Origin: Opitutaceae bacterium BACL24 MAG-120322-bin51
GTDB lineage: Bacteria > Verrucomicrobiota > Verrucomicrobiia > Opitutales > Coraliomargaritaceae
DNA length: 64,000 nt
NCBI GenBank assembly: GCA_905182465.1
Contig: CAJJBI010000006.1
Span: forward strand, 248,001-312,000
Direction of reading: 5' to 3'
Under the pieces are notes generated by a model. The model saw nothing but the letters and a program-made list of their open reading frames with translations, was not told where the DNA came from and did not search any database. Positions 1 to 12,353 of the stretch are shown in pieces. Position 1 is the first letter of the stretch. Every line of letters begins with the position of its first letter. Both the position numbers and the translations under genes were made by a program.

Positions 1-1498
<1,498 letters not shown>

Positions 1499-1530
1499 AA
1501 AAAACACAGACCTCGAAGAGTCTGTGTTTT
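1499..1530 (-). terminator. Rho-independent terminator after the YfgM-like gene
   Basis: A perfect 11-bp inverted repeat (arms 1501-1511 and 1520-1530, AAAACACAGAC/GTCTGTGTTTT) with an 8-nt loop. On the minus strand the stem runs into six T (complement of 1499-1504). It lies 27 bases past the stop of the gene at 1557-2249. The T-rich plus-strand side means it may work in both directions. Confidence 0.85.
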
Positions 1531-1556
1531 GTACAGTTAAACCAGTGTTTAATCGT

Positions 1557-2249
1557 CTAGCGAGCTTGCTGCTCATACATGGCCACACGCTGCTGCCATT
1601 GGGTGGCTATGGGACTGGCCTGAATTTGTGCGATGTATCGGTCATACTCTTCGCTGCGATCGGCAACATCGGCTTCCACAGCAAGGTGATAGGCGGCTTC
1701 GGCGCGGGCGACTTCAGCTAAGCTTCCATTTGCTGCGATGTCGGCTAGTTGAGCCAGGGCGGCCTCTTCGTTACCCATGTAAAAATTAGCAAAGGCTTGG
1801 CCGAGTAGGGCGCGACCAGCAAGAAAGTTGGTGGCCAGTGCATCGGCGGCGATACCATAGAAATTGAGTGCTTTCTCAAACTCCTTTGCAGAGTAGGCTT
1901 GATCGGCTACTGTGAGCGCAGCGAGTCCGCCGAGATCTTTGTTGCTGTTAGCCTGAGCGAAGTCAGCTATTGTTTCGTTGGCTACAGCCTCAGCGTAGGC
2001 AGTCTGTAGCTCAGCTTCGGCGTGGCTTTTATATATGCGCATGCCGTTGAGCCCGATGATGAGCAGGGCAAGCACGAAGATACAGCTGCTAATAAAGCCC
2101 TTGTTCTCCATCCAATACATACTGATGCGATCTTCGACAGAGATTTCTTCGGATTCTTCGACATCGACTAAGTTACGCTCATCGACGAGGTCTTGCTGAT
2201 CCTCAGGAAGGGTAGGATTGTTAATTTTGTTTTTTTGTGGGCGGTTCAT
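1557..2249 (-). CDS. YfgM-like single-pass membrane protein with TPR-like periplasmic domain
   Basis: A 230-residue protein with an acidic cytoplasmic N-terminus (residues 1-50), one transmembrane helix (about 52-71, ISSCIFVLALLIIGLNGMRI) and an Ala-rich helical C-terminal region with TPR-like pairs (about 75-230). This architecture matches the YfgM/Tpr_21 type, known in E. coli as an ancillary partner of the Sec translocon and periplasmic chaperones. Sequence similarity looks weak, so the function is inferred from architecture. It lies between eno and purU on the same strand and has its own terminator at 1499-1530. No Shine-Dalgarno sequence is seen; the start is the first ATG and gives a sensible charge before the membrane helix. 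Confidence 0.6.
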   Translation of the reverse strand: MNRPQKNKINNPTLPEDQQDLVDERNLVDVEESEEISVEDRISMYWMENKGFISSCIFVLALLIIGLNGMRIYKSHAEAELQTAYAEAVANETIADFAQANSNKDLGGLAALTVADQAYSAKEFEKALNFYGIAADALATNFLAGRALLGQAFANFYMGNEEAALAQLADIAANGSLAEVARAEAAYHLAVEADVADRSEEYDRYIAQIQASPIATQWQQRVAMYEQQAR

Positions 2250-2340
2250 TTTTTGAAAAAGATGGAATTTTGATAAGCTGAAAGGCTAGCCGTGAGGGTG
2301 GGGCTAGTAAACTGGAAAATGTATAATTGGCGTGAGCCGC

Positions 2341-3192
2341 TTAGTCGAAGACAACTGTCCGGTTGTTGTAAACTAATATGCGGTTGTCGAGGTGCAGGCG
2401 GATGGCTTGAGCGAAGACGGATTTTTCCAGATCGCGGCCTTTTCGAATGAGGTCAGGTATGGCATTGCGGTGATTGATTCTTGTGACGTCTTGGTGGATG
2501 ATGGGGCCTTCGTCTAGATCAGCCGTGGCGTAGTGTGCCGTAGCGCCGATGATTTTGACTCCGCGTAGGTGCGCTTGGTGGTAGGGCTTGCCCCCAGCAA
2601 ATGCGGGCAAAAAGGAGTGATGAATATTGATGACAGGGCAACCTACTTTGTTCACTAAGTCGTCGGAGAGCACCTGCATGTAGCGGGCCATGACTATGAG
2701 CTCAGCACCATGCTCGTGCACTATTTTGAGCTGTGCAGCTTCCGCTTCGGCTTTGGTGTCTTTGCTCACAGGAATGTGGTGGAAGGGCAAGCCGTAGCGT
2801 TTGGCGTCCTCTGCTAGCGCGTCGTGATTGGAAATAATGCAGGTGAGCTCGCCGGCCATTTCACCGGAACGGAAGCGGAGAATGGTGTCATGGAAGCAGT
2901 GGTCGGTCTTGGACACGAAGAGGGCAACTTTGGGGCGATCAGTCGACTGTGCGACTTTGGCTTTCATGCCGAGTTCTTCGGAGGCGAATTTTTCAAAATT
3001 GGCGGCTTCCTCGTCGATCTGGCCGGAGGGGATCCATTCCACACGTTGAAAGAAAATGCCCGCTTCGGGATCTTCGTGTTGGTCAGCGTGGACGATATTG
3101 CTGCCGCGCAGAAAAATCCAGCTGGATACGCGCGAGACCAGACCTGGTTGGTCGGGGCCGTGAAGCAGTGCAATAATGGTGGGTGTTTTCAT
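2341..3192 (-). CDS. purU: Formyltetrahydrofolate deformylase
   Basis: Hydrolyses 10-formyl-tetrahydrofolate to formate and tetrahydrofolate, balancing one-carbon pools and feeding formate to PurT-type purine synthesis. The length, 283 residues, is normal. An ACT regulatory domain (about 5-80, LHGPDQPGLVSRVSSWIF) is followed by the formyltransferase fold. The catalytic Asn-His pair is in INIHHSFLPAF and the Asp in DLDEGPIIHQD. The start at 3192 gives the usual short N-terminus before the ACT domain. It stands alone on the minus strand, 91 bases upstream of the YfgM-like gene. Confidence 0.95.
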   Translation of the reverse strand: MKTPTIIALLHGPDQPGLVSRVSSWIFLRGSNIVHADQHEDPEAGIFFQRVEWIPSGQIDEEAANFEKFASEELGMKAKVAQSTDRPKVALFVSKTDHCFHDTILRFRSGEMAGELTCIISNHDALAEDAKRYGLPFHHIPVSKDTKAEAEAAQLKIVHEHGAELIVMARYMQVLSDDLVNKVGCPVINIHHSFLPAFAGGKPYHQAHLRGVKIIGATAHYATADLDEGPIIHQDVTRINHRNAIPDLIRKGRDLEKSVFAQAIRLHLDNRILVYNNRTVVFD

Positions 3193-3332
3193 CTGGAAAG
3201 TGTCTAGACAAAGGTAAATCGGCTCAAAATCAAGGGGATAAGAAAACGCATTACTTGATTTGATCGGCTAGGCAATGTCTTCAATCTCACCGCTCGCCCT
3301 CTTGGTTAAATTCCACTTGCGTAGTTTGGCCT

Positions 3333-3785
3333 CTAGTCGTAAATGCTGCGCGCGTGGCGCTTATGCTTAAAGTGAAGCCCGAAGTCTTCCGAGACGAAGA
3401 GTATCAAGGTGCCGATAATAGACAGGATCACAGGAATCAATGCAGTCGGTACGATAAACAAATGTATATCACGATGTATCAGCAATACGCATAGATAAAT
3501 CGCTGCTGGAGCGCTAAACGCGAAGCCTGCTCGAAAAATCCAGAGAGCCCATTTGTGCCCTTTGAAGAAAAAGAAAGCCATGGGGATTTCCAGTAGGAAG
3601 CGGAAATATTGGTAGGCTAGTAAGTCGGGTTTAATTGTTTTAACCACGTAGTAGCCCCATATCTCGAGGACGACGAGCAAGGCGATCGACAGGAATGCAA
3701 GCTTCTCGCCCATCTGGCGTTGCTTCAATCGTTTCTCGCGATGGGTGGAGTCTTCGAGCGGATGCTTAGTCTTTTTAGTATCCAT
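3333..3785 (-). CDS. Hypothetical four-helix membrane protein
   Basis: I do not recognise this 150-residue protein. A charged, Lys/Arg-rich N-terminus (1-30) precedes four hydrophobic segments (about 31-50, 58-75, 78-100, 108-131) and a basic C-terminus, so it is probably an inner-membrane protein with both ends in the cytoplasm. There are no conserved catalytic motifs. It lies between purU and carB on the same strand with about 140-base gaps on each side. No Shine-Dalgarno sequence is visible. The start is the first ATG of the frame. Confidence 0.65.
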   Translation of the reverse strand: MDTKKTKHPLEDSTHREKRLKQRQMGEKLAFLSIALLVVLEIWGYYVVKTIKPDLLAYQYFRFLLEIPMAFFFFKGHKWALWIFRAGFAFSAPAAIYLCVLLIHRDIHLFIVPTALIPVILSIIGTLILFVSEDFGLHFKHKRHARSIYD

Positions 3786-3923
3786 GGTTCTTAGAAAAGC
3801 TTAATTTCTAGCGTAAATTTCTGAATTTCACCTTTATGGCAACCATGTATTTATCCGTGGCATTTGCGTAAATCCCTGGGTGAAGAACTGTGGCATCTGA
3901 GTTGGTGAAGGTATCTAGCCGCC

Positions 3924-6900
3924 TTACTTCGGATTGGCTTCTTCGCTGTAGCTTTGGATCGAGCGGATTTCGTAGCCCTTCTCGCGGATCGATTTGATCC
4001 CGTCAACGGCAGCGGAGGCTGCGGAGATTGTCGTCATGATGCAGATGTTGTGCTTCACGGCTTCGGCGCGAATTTCGTTCTCGTTTTGACGGGGCACGGT
4101 GCCTTGCGGAGTGTTGATGATGAGCGAAACCTGGTTGTTCTTGATCAAATCAATCACATTCGGCCGGCCTTCGCTCAAGCGGTAAACGTTTTTGACTTCA
4201 ATGCCGTTTTCCTTGAAGAGCTTTCCAGTGCCAGCTGTGGCGAGTATGCCAAAGCCAAGTGCACTCAGACCCTTGGCTATTTGCACCGCGCGTTCTTTAT
4301 CTGAGTCTTTCACGCTAATAAAGACGTCGCCAGAGTCGGGGAGTGCAGGCTTGGCCGCCATTTGTGATTTGGCGAATGCCACGCCGAGGTTTTTGTCGAG
4401 GCCCATGACTTCGCCGGTCGAGCGCATTTCTGGGCTCAACATGATTGGAGCACCAGGGAAGCGATTGAAGGGGAAGACAGACTCTTTGACTGCCCAATAG
4501 GGTGGAATGATTTCTTTAGTGAATCCGAGGTCCTTTAGCTTTTCACCGGCCATGATGCGGGAGGCAAGTTTGGCGAGTGGCACGCCGATCGCTTTGGAGA
4601 CAAAGGGTATGGTGCGGGAGGCCCGTGGATTGACTTCAATTATGTAAAGCTCGTCGTCTTTGATCGCGTATTGCACGTTCATGAGGCCGACGACTTCGAG
4701 TTCTTTAGCGAGGGCGTAGCTAGCTTGGCGTACCGTTTCTAACATCTCATCAGATAGCGTGTGCGGTGGCATCACCATGGCGGCATCGCCAGAATGGACA
4801 CCTGCAAATTCAACGTGCTGGAGCATGCCCCCGATCACAGTGCTCTCGCCGTCGGAGATACAGTCGACATCCAGTTCGTAAGCGTCTTCGAGGAATTTAT
4901 CGAGTAGCACGGGGGTGCCTGGTGCGACATCAAATACTTCGCGCACAATTTTCTTCATCTCGTCCATATCATAGACTATGAACATACCGCGACCACCGAG
5001 GACGAAGGATGGGCGAAGAAGTATTGGGAAACCGATTTCTTCGGCGCGCTCGTAAGCTTCTTCGAGGGAATTCGCAATGCGGTTTTCTGGCTGTTTAAGG
5101 CCGACGCGGTCGAGGATATCGCGGAAGAGATTTCGGTCTTCTGCAGCGTCGATCATGGAAGGTGAGGTGCCGATGATGTTGACGCCGTGTGCCTCGAGTT
5201 CGGTTGCGAGGTTAAGCGGTGTCTGGCCGCCGAATTGTACGATCACACCGTCGCACTTAGATTGATAGTAGATTTCTAAGACGTCCTCAAGTGTGAGCGG
5301 TTCGAAGAATAGTTTATCCGATGTGTCATAGTCGGTCGATACAGTTTCAGGATTTGAGTTAACCATGATAGTCTCGTAGCCTGCCTCGCGTAGAGCGAAG
5401 GAGGCGTGAACACAACAGTAGTCAAACTCGATGCCTTGGCCTATTCGGTTGGGCCCACCGCCAAGAATCATGATCTTTTTCTTATCGGAAACGGAGATTT
5501 CGTTTTCCGAGCCATAGGACGAGTAGTAATAAGGCGTGAAAGCTTCAAATTCAGCTGCACAGGTGTCGACGAGGCGGAAGTTAGTCATCACGCCTAGCTT
5601 TTCACGGTGTTTACGTACAGACTGGCGGTTAGAGAGGCACAAATCTGCAATTAGGGCATCGCTAAAGCCAGCCTCTTTCGCGGTCTTCATCAGTTCTGCA
5701 TTGAGCTTTTCGAGCTTGTTCTTTTTGAGATCAAGCTCGATCTCTACCAGTTGACGAAGCTGATTGATGAACCATGGGTCGAGCGCACAGAGGTCGAAAA
5801 TTTCCTCGTCGGTCATGCCGTTGAGTAGCGCATGGCGTAGCCAAAAGACTCGCTCGCAAGTTGGAATCGAGATACCCTGGCGGATGGCCTGCATGTCCGT
5901 GATTTTGTCGGCAAACTTGGCTGGACCGACGAAGCCCTTCGCGCCGATTTCGAGCGAACGAAGCGCTTTTTGGAAGGATTCTTTAAAAGTACGCCCGATG
6001 GCCATGGCTTCTCCCACGGACTTCATCGCAGAAGTCAAAGTGGTGTCGGCACCGATGAATTTTTCAAAAGTGAAACGTGGGATCTTTGTCACTACGTAGT
6101 CGATGGTCGGCTCAAAGCTGGCAGGGGTCTCACGTGTGATATCGTTTTGCAACTCATCAAGGCTGTAGCCGACTGCAAGTTTTGCCGCGATCTTTGCTAT
6201 GGGGAAACCAGTCGCCTTCGAGGCCAGCGCGGAGCTACGAGAGACGCGAGGGTTCATCTCGATCACGACCATGCGCCCATTGGCTGGATTGACGGAAAAC
6301 TGAATGTTGGAGCCACCAGTTTCGACACCAACTTCGCGAATGCAGGCAAACGAAGCATCGCGCATAAGTTGATATTCTTTGTCAGTTAAAGTCATCGCGG
6401 GAGCTACGGTAATGGAGTCACCCGTGTGGACGCCCATCGGGTCAAAATTTTCAATCGAGCAGATGACTACGCACTGATCCTTGTGGTCGCGCATGACCTC
6501 CATTTCGTATTCCTTCCAGCCAAGCAGGCATTCTTCGACCAGTACCTCAGTAGTGGGGGACATATCGAGGCCGTTCTGCACCATCTTCTCGTATTCCTCG
6601 CGATTGTATGCGATGCCGCCCCCGGAGCCTCCAAGCGTGAAGCTGGGGCGGATGATGATGGGAAAGTCACCAATTAAATCCTCTGCAGCTTCGAGCGCAG
6701 CAGCAAGTGTCGTTACAGTCGCTGATTTCGCAACATCCAGGCCGATCTTGAGCATGGCCTGTTTAAAAATGTCGCGTGCCTCACCTTTAATAATTGCCTC
6801 AGGTTTTGCGCCGATCATTTCCACGCCGTATTTATCGAGGATGCCCTCATCGTGCAGATCCATCGACAGATTAAGCCCCGTTTGACCGCCGAGAGTCGGC

Positions 6901-7160
6901 AAGAGTGCATCTGGCCTTTCTTTTAAAATAATTTTCTCCAGTACCTCGACTGTAAGTGGCTCAATGTAAGTAACATCGGCAAACTCTGGGTCAGTCATTA
7001 TGGTCGCTGGGTTGCTGTTAACGAGGACGACCTGATAGCCCTCCTCACGCAGCGCCTTGCAAGCTTGAGTACCGGAATAGTCGAATTCACAGGCCTGCCC
7101 GATTACGATCGGGCCCGAACCTATGATGAGAATCTTTTGTATATCAGTGCGTTTTGGCAT
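3924..7160 (-). CDS. carB: Carbamoyl-phosphate synthase large subunit
   Basis: Makes carbamoyl phosphate from bicarbonate, ammonia (delivered by CarA) and two ATP, for pyrimidine and arginine synthesis. The length from the ATG at 7160 ([20 protein letters not shown]) is 1078 residues, close to the E. coli enzyme at 1073; an upstream in-frame ATG at 7196 would add 12 residues. The order is a first carboxyphosphate half with ATP-grasp (to about 400), an oligomerisation region, a second ATP-grasp half beginning at [17 protein letters not shown], and a C-terminal MGS-like allosteric domain (about 940-1078, [16 protein letters not shown]). The frame is intact over 3.2 kb, unlike many neighbours. 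carA is not in the window. Confidence 0.97.
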   Translation of the reverse strand: MPKRTDIQKILIIGSGPIVIGQACEFDYSGTQACKALREEGYQVVLVNSNPATIMTDPEFADVTYIEPLTVEVLEKIILKERPDALLPTLGGQTGLNLSMDLHDEGILDKYGVEMIGAKPEAIIKGEARDIFKQAMLKIGLDVAKSATVTTLAAALEAAEDLIGDFPIIIRPSFTLGGSGGGIAYNREEYEKMVQNGLDMSPTTEVLVEECLLGWKEYEMEVMRDHKDQCVVICSIENFDPMGVHTGDSITVAPAMTLTDKEYQLMRDASFACIREVGVETGGSNIQFSVNPANGRMVVIEMNPRVSRSSALASKATGFPIAKIAAKLAVGYSLDELQNDITRETPASFEPTIDYVVTKIPRFTFEKFIGADTTLTSAMKSVGEAMAIGRTFKESFQKALRSLEIGAKGFVGPAKFADKITDMQAIRQGISIPTCERVFWLRHALLNGMTDEEIFDLCALDPWFINQLRQLVEIELDLKKNKLEKLNAELMKTAKEAGFSDALIADLCLSNRQSVRKHREKLGVMTNFRLVDTCAAEFEAFTPYYYSSYGSENEISVSDKKKIMILGGGPNRIGQGIEFDYCCVHASFALREAGYETIMVNSNPETVSTDYDTSDKLFFEPLTLEDVLEIYYQSKCDGVIVQFGGQTPLNLATELEAHGVNIIGTSPSMIDAAEDRNLFRDILDRVGLKQPENRIANSLEEAYERAEEIGFPILLRPSFVLGGRGMFIVYDMDEMKKIVREVFDVAPGTPVLLDKFLEDAYELDVDCISDGESTVIGGMLQHVEFAGVHSGDAAMVMPPHTLSDEMLETVRQASYALAKELEVVGLMNVQYAIKDDELYIIEVNPRASRTIPFVSKAIGVPLAKLASRIMAGEKLKDLGFTKEIIPPYWAVKESVFPFNRFPGAPIMLSPEMRSTGEVMGLDKNLGVAFAKSQMAAKPALPDSGDVFISVKDSDKERAVQIAKGLSALGFGILATAGTGKLFKENGIEVKNVYRLSEGRPNVIDLIKNNQVSLIINTPQGTVPRQNENEIRAEAVKHNICIMTTISAASAAVDGIKSIREKGYEIRSIQSYSEEANPK

Positions 7161-7292
7161 AAAATTGCCGAAAGGCTGTTTTTTTTGAACTCCCATGCAA
7201 GCACGAAGAACTCAATGGAAGGAAGATATTAGGAGTGATTTTTCTCATGGCAATTAAGCCTTTGATTCTTATTTTAGTCTACAAACAAATCT

Positions 7293-8894
7293 ATGACTAA
7301 AAATAAGAAACCCGTTTTGATCGTCGCCCTATTTTTGGCCGCACTCATCGTTATTCCACTTTTGTTACTTCTTATCACACGCGTCGGTGGTTCTATAAGC
7401 TCAGAAATCGGCGGTGGTAGCATTACTGTAAATCAAAAAGAAACCGACATTGCCGATTTTGACCTTCGCCAACTTGCTGAAAAAGCGGATAATTTAATCG
7501 AACAAGATCTCGCCAAAGCGCTGCGAGAGGGCGATGTCTCACTCGACTTTATGTCTGACCTCAAACGCAATGCCAAAAAGGGTAGAGATGCCATGGGCAA
7601 GGGCAAGCTAGACCGCGCAGTTAAATATTACGCGCTCGTCGTCCAAGCAGCCGAGTCTCAACTGGCTGCGCTCGCGCTGGTCGAAAAAGCGCGCGAACTG
7701 AATGATAACACCTACTCAGAGCTACAGCGCCTCGACTACCTAAAATCATCCTTCGAGAACACTTACCGCGAAGCCGTTGAGACCTACAACAGTGCGCTAG
7801 GTAAGCTCAACACGGCCGAGTATCAAATCCGCCGTCGACGACTTCGAGATGGCAGGTGCTATTCTTGGCGATATGGAAGCTCGCGCCATTCAGCAAATAG
7901 CTGGTCTGCTCGAAGCCGCGACTACGGCTCTGGAGGCTTACAACCTTGATGGCTCTCGGACTGCCTTCGAGTCTGTTCTCGATCTCGATAGGCGAATGCG
8001 GCCGCAACTGATGGTCTAGTCATGGTGACTGCGCTCGAAGGTATTGCTGAAGAGGTCAAAGTCATCCGTGCGCTTGAAGCTAGTGGCGACCTTGAAGGCG
8101 CGCTCGCTGAGTTCGAGCGCTTGGCAGCTGAAGATCAGCAAAATCCCTTCATTCGCAATCAACGCGCCTCACTTGAAGCTCGCATCCTAGAGCGTGATTT
8201 CCAGGCACTCGTGGCCGGGTCTGTTCAGGCCGAACAAGCGGGCAACCTTGGCGCAGCGGTCGTCTCCCTCGAAGCCGCGCTGCAGATCAAGACAACCCCC
8301 GAACAACAAGCTCGCCTCGTCGAACTCAAAGAAAAATACAAAGCTGCTCGCTTAGAAATTCTCTTCGCCGATGGTTATGACGCTTTGAAGTCTGGCCGCT
8401 ATGAAGTAGCTCGTAATTTCTATAAAGAAGCCGTTGCGCTCGCTCCCGATTCGAAAGAGGCCCGCTCAGGGCTCGAGAAAGCCTCTAACCTCTACCTTGC
8501 TAATATCCGTTACAGTCAAAGTGTAGCCGCCGCCACCAAACAGATTAAAGACGGGCGTTTCCCGATTGCCGCTAAACTTTTTAACGAAGCCATAGCCATC
8601 CGGCCTAGCACCGTCGGATCTAGTCAACAGACTGAAGAAGCTCGTATACGCGCCGCGCTCGCTGCCCAGTTGAACGAAGTCAGCGTGACGATAGAGTCTG
8701 ATAAGCGCACCTACGTCAGTATTATCGGTGTCCTGCCACCCGATCGATTCAGGGTAGAGAAATTAAAACTCTTTCCTGATGTCTACAAAGTTCGTGGTAT
8801 CCGATCTGGATATGAAAGTGTCGAGATCGACCTTAAGGTTGATGCCACCAAGCCCAATCCAACGATTACCGTCGAATGCACCGAAAAGTTGTAG
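7293..8894 (+). CDS. Membrane-anchored repeat protein with PEGA-like C-terminus, two frameshifts
   Basis: The reconstructed length is about 533 residues. A basic N-terminus and one transmembrane helix (about 8-30, LIVALFLAALIVIPLLLLLI) are followed by a long helical, TPR-like region and a beta-rich C-terminus (about the last 70 residues, from VTIESDKRTYVSIIGVLP) resembling a PEGA-type surface domain. The frame shifts near 7825 (one inserted base; sequence continues AVDDFEMAGAILGDM) and returns near 7990 (one lost base; continues NAATDGLVMVTALEG), so the parts at 7293-7830 and 7992-8894 belong together. It is the first gene of a three-gene plus-strand cluster. I infer an envelope scaffold role from architecture only. 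Confidence 0.65.
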
Positions 8895-9010
8895 CTGCTT
8901 TATTGACTACTCGCCAGAGTAATGAAGCGGGAAATCCGTTTCGACCTACAGATAGTGTGGAAACGCTATCACTAGCCACTTCGCGCTTCCGCTACAATCG
9001 AAAGTCTCCA

Positions 9011-9715
9011 TTGAAATTTTGGTTCTCTCCTTTAATGTGCTTCTCTTCTGTGATCACCGTTTTCGCCGCGCCCGATCCCGATCTCTTTGACGGTCGCATC
9101 ACAGCGCGCAGCTCTAACTCGGAATCGACCGCTGGCTCGTCCGAGTCTAGTGGTGAAGAAATTGGAGACAACGGGAGCGAAGATGGTTCCGCAGGCGTCG
9201 AAGGCACTGATCCGGGTGAACAACAAAATTTAGAAAGCGCCGGTGGCCCGGGTGATGGCAAAGCATTGGAGAACTCTAGTTCAAAAGTTAGTTCTAGCAG
9301 TGGTGGCGGCAGTGGAAGTAGTGGCAGCACTGAAACACCTCCTTCAGACTTAACAGACACCAAGGGTGGCGGCGGTTTCAACGAAGCCACTAGTAAAGTC
9401 GAGACTAGCTCCGCAGGCACTGGTTCTGGCGGCACACCAACCACCGAACCATCAGGCGGTTCTGGTTTCGGCAACCAGGAGCCACGCAATTTTGAAGACT
9501 TTGGTTTTGGTGGCGCAGGCACGCAAGAGATTGTAGAGGTCAATCGATCTAAAGAAAGCACTGCTCCAGCTAGCTTATCATCTGGCAACAGCACCATACC
9601 TCAAAAGGTAAACGACTTTACCACCGCAGCAGGTCAAGAAGCCGCCGGTGGCTCGCAAGCCGGTAATGGTAGCCTAGGTGGTGACTATGGCACTAACCTG
9701 CCGAGTGGACTATGA
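9011..9715 (+). CDS. Secreted Gly/Ser-rich low-complexity protein
   Basis: I do not recognise this protein. From a TTG start at 9011 it reads MKFWFSPLMCFSSVITVFAA, a good signal peptide, then about 210 residues of Ser-, Gly-, Glu- and Thr-rich sequence with no obvious fold. The frame is open back to 8876, inside the previous gene; the first in-frame ATG after that overlap region is 9035. The low-complexity stretch has runs such as SSSGGGSGSSGS and looks like an extracellular linker or stalk. Its stop overlaps the next start (ATGA at 9712), so the two are probably translationally coupled. The start is uncertain. Confidence 0.5.
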   Translation: MKFWFSPLMCFSSVITVFAAPDPDLFDGRITARSSNSESTAGSSESSGEEIGDNGSEDGSAGVEGTDPGEQQNLESAGGPGDGKALENSSSKVSSSSGGGSGSSGSTETPPSDLTDTKGGGGFNEATSKVETSSAGTGSGGTPTTEPSGGSGFGNQEPRNFEDFGFGGAGTQEIVEVNRSKESTAPASLSSGNSTIPQKVNDFTTAAGQEAAGGSQAGNGSLGGDYGTNLPSGL

Positions 9716-10197
9716 CCTCGTTTATGCATAACTCATTAGCGTGCGAGCTTGCTCGCGCTACCTTCGCACTAAGATCGTTCGGGCGCGCGCAAGTTTACGT
9801 TCTTCTGTTTCTAGTCTTCCCGGCTCTAGTACAAGCAAAGCCCATCCGCGTGATTGATGAAGCCGCGATTCCATTTACGGGGTTTTTGGCCAAGGTAGAT
9901 TTCGACCAACGCTATTCTGGCAAGCTATTCGATGATCCCGCCAAGCTCGACACTGGATGGTATGTCATCTACGAGCACGAATCGCTTAATTATTATTTCG
10001 GACCCATCCTGCTGGAATCGATTGGTAAAGATTATCTCGACCAACTTTCTCGGGTTGTCCAGGTCGCCGTCATGCAACGCCCTTCGATTCAGGATTACCG
10101 CTTAGAACTTAGCTTTGAGCCGAGCGCTTCAAGCTTTGACAACAACATTATTGAGCCCTCCACACGGAATCCTCCGCCCCCTCAAGCGCTAGCCTAA
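9712..10197 (+). CDS. Small secreted hypothetical protein
   Basis: A 161-residue protein with an unusually long N-terminal region (about 27 residues) before a hydrophobic signal sequence (VYVLLFLVFPALVQA, probable cleavage before KPIRV). The mature part is mixed alpha/beta (DTGWYVIYEHESLNYYFG) with a Pro-rich end. There is no known motif. It overlaps the stop of the Gly/Ser-rich gene by four bases, suggesting coupling and a joint role with the membrane-anchored repeat protein upstream. An alternative start inside the first 27 residues cannot be excluded. Confidence 0.55.
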   Translation: MTSFMHNSLACELARATFALRSFGRAQVYVLLFLVFPALVQAKPIRVIDEAAIPFTGFLAKVDFDQRYSGKLFDDPAKLDTGWYVIYEHESLNYYFGPILLESIGKDYLDQLSRVVQVAVMQRPSIQDYRLELSFEPSASSFDNNIIEPSTRNPPPPQALA

Positions 10198-10292
10198 GTC
10201 CAGTTTCTGGAGCTTCGTTAAAAAGGTTTTTGGCTACCGCTGATTCGTAGATCTTGCGTCGAATCGATCCCCTTAATAATATACGTGGGGTC

Positions 10293-12077
10293 TTATTCAG
10301 ACTTAATTAAGATTTCTTTCGCGGAAAGGCCTTGCTTAATCATCGGTAGAACGTGCTCGGTGTAGGGCACGACTACCTCGAGAACATAAGGGCCATCGTG
10401 AGCGATCATTTCTTCGATCGCGCCACGTAGATCCTCGCGTTTGACTACACGCTTACCAGCAACGCCGAAACCCTCGGAGATTTTTACGAAGTCTGGATAG
10501 ATGGCATCGACATTGTCGGGGCCACCGATGTTGTCCTTATCGCATAGAACAGTTTGGCCGCGAACGCTTTCGTAGAGCAAATCTTCCCACTGCACAACCA
10601 TACCTAGGTGCTGGTTGTTCATGATAATGGTCTTCGCATTGATCTTTTCGATCTTCGCAGTGGCCAGTTCTTGAATATTCATCATGAAGCAGCCGTCGCC
10701 ATCGATATTGACAACAAGCTTATCTGGACGAGCAACCTTGGCACCAATCGCGGCAGGCAGGCCAAAACCCATCGTGCCGAGGCCAAGCGAGCTAATGTAT
10801 GTGCGCGGCTCGCGGAACTTAAAAAATTGTGCCGCCCACATTTGGTGCTGCCCCACGCCAGTCGTGATGATGGCGTCGCCTTTAGTCACATCGTAGAGTG
10901 TTTCGATAGCTTCTTGTTGAGTAATGTGGCCTGTCTTGTCGTAGGAAAATGGGTGCTCTTTTTTCCAGCCTTCAATCGTTGCATTCCATTTGCTAATGTT
11001 GGGCTTTTTGAATTTTCCTTTTTTAGCCAGCTCGGTCATACGCTTGAGCGCGTATTTAATATCCGAATGGATGGGGTGTTTGACGCGCTTGTTCTTATTG
11101 TGCTCTGAGACGTCGATGTCGATGTGGACAATCTCTGCATCAGGCGCGAATTTGGAAACAAGGCCTGTAATACGGTCGTCGAAACGAGCGCCTGCACAAA
11201 CGAGGATGTCGCTATCGCAGACAGCCCAGTTGCCAGCAACCGTGCCATGCATGCCGAACCAGTAGAGCGACTGCGGGTGCTCTGCGTCGAAGGCGCCGAG
11301 CCCCATAAGAGTGGAGGCAACGGGTAGTCCAGTGACTTCGGCAAACTCGCGCAACTCAAGGTGCGCCTCGGCAGAGATAATGCCACCACCGATGTAGAGC
11401 ACGGGGCGCTCAGCGCCACTGATCAAGTCGAGCACCTCGAGGAGTTCCTTGTCGGTCGCTTTGGGCTTGGTTGATTTAATCTTGTAGCCTGGGATGTCGA
11501 TCTTAGCGGGAAAAGTTGGCTCGAACATGGCTTGCTGCACATCCTTCGGAATATCGATCACAACAGGACCGGGACGACCAGTTTGTGCAATATGGAAAGC
11601 TTCTTTGACCACGCGAGGGAGGTCTTCCTTGTCGAGAACGAGGAAGCTGTGTTTCACGATTGGCAGCGTCATGCCGAAAAAGTCGGTCTCTTGGAAAGCG
11701 GTTTTACCGATAAACTCCTGGTAAACTTGACCAGTGATCGCGATCAGTGGAATACTGTCCATGTAAGCATCTGCGATACAGGTGACGAGATTCGTCGCGC
11801 CGGGACCTGATGTTGCCATGCAGACGCTGGCTTTACCAGTGACACGAGCATGCCCATGCGCCATAAAGCCACCGCCCTGCTCGAAGCGAGGGAGAATAGT
11901 TCGGATTTTTTCGCTCTTAGTCAGGGCTTGATGTAGTTCCATTGAAGCGCCGCCAGGGTAAGCATAGACCACATCCACACCCTCGCGCTCAAGAGAGGCG
12001 ACCAAGACATCAGCACCCTTCATTTCGGGGCCAATTTCGTCCTGTTCAGGAAAGTCGATTGCTTTATCGGTTTTCAT
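10293..12077 (-). CDS. ilvB: Acetolactate synthase large (catalytic) subunit
   Basis: A thiamine-diphosphate enzyme that condenses pyruvate (or pyruvate plus 2-oxobutyrate), the first common step to valine, leucine and isoleucine. The start at 12077 ([20 protein letters not shown]) gives 594 residues, typical for the family; the frame is open to 12284, but the extra 69 residues have no family match. Landmarks are the catalytic Glu region [14 protein letters not shown], the FAD/ThDP-fold middle domain ([12 protein letters not shown]) and the ThDP motif [15 protein letters not shown]. No regulatory subunit gene ilvN or ilvC follows downstream, so the operon is split. Confidence 0.95.
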   Translation of the reverse strand: MKTDKAIDFPEQDEIGPEMKGADVLVASLEREGVDVVYAYPGGASMELHQALTKSEKIRTILPRFEQGGGFMAHGHARVTGKASVCMATSGPGATNLVTCIADAYMDSIPLIAITGQVYQEFIGKTAFQETDFFGMTLPIVKHSFLVLDKEDLPRVVKEAFHIAQTGRPGPVVIDIPKDVQQAMFEPTFPAKIDIPGYKIKSTKPKATDKELLEVLDLISGAERPVLYIGGGIISAEAHLELREFAEVTGLPVASTLMGLGAFDAEHPQSLYWFGMHGTVAGNWAVCDSDILVCAGARFDDRITGLVSKFAPDAEIVHIDIDVSEHNKNKRVKHPIHSDIKYALKRMTELAKKGKFKKPNISKWNATIEGWKKEHPFSYDKTGHITQQEAIETLYDVTKGDAIITTGVGQHQMWAAQFFKFREPRTYISSLGLGTMGFGLPAAIGAKVARPDKLVVNIDGDGCFMMNIQELATAKIEKINAKTIIMNNQHLGMVVQWEDLLYESVRGQTVLCDKDNIGGPDNVDAIYPDFVKISEGFGVAGKRVVKREDLRGAIEEMIAHDGPYVLEVVVPYTEHVLPMIKQGLSAKEILIKSE

Positions 12078-12353
12078 CGTGTGTGTGGTGTTTTGAGTGG
12101 TTCTGGTAGGCTTGGAGCACTGCGCCCAAACGAAAAGGCAAGCAAGAAGACAGTAAAACGCCCCTAAATCAAGCATGGAAGCACGCTTTGTCGCAGTGCG
12201 CTTGAAGAGATTGGATTCCTGCCCTTGAGCTGCTGCTATGGCTGTATTAAAAGTCATCACTAGGTATCGCCCGGTTAAGATCAAATTTTCAATCCAAACT
12301 TATCTTTGATAAGTTGGCTTGCACGATTCAGGCCTGCATCATACCTTTCAAAT
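12078..12353. other. Divergent intergenic region, ilvB leader with long-range inverted repeat
   Basis: A region of about 276 bases separating divergent ilvB (minus) and the YmdB-like gene (plus). It contains a perfect 8-bp inverted repeat, GCACTGCG at 12117-12124 and CGCAGTGC at 12192-12199, that could pair in the ilvB leader RNA. No T-run follows it, so I cannot call an attenuator. The ilvB frame continues through this leader, but without family sequence. Confidence 0.35.

Noticed and set aside
8992-9597. 201-codon antisense ORF rich in Ser/Pro/Leu
   Set aside because: It is the mirror of the Gly/Ser-rich low-complexity gene; composition follows from the plus-strand codons.
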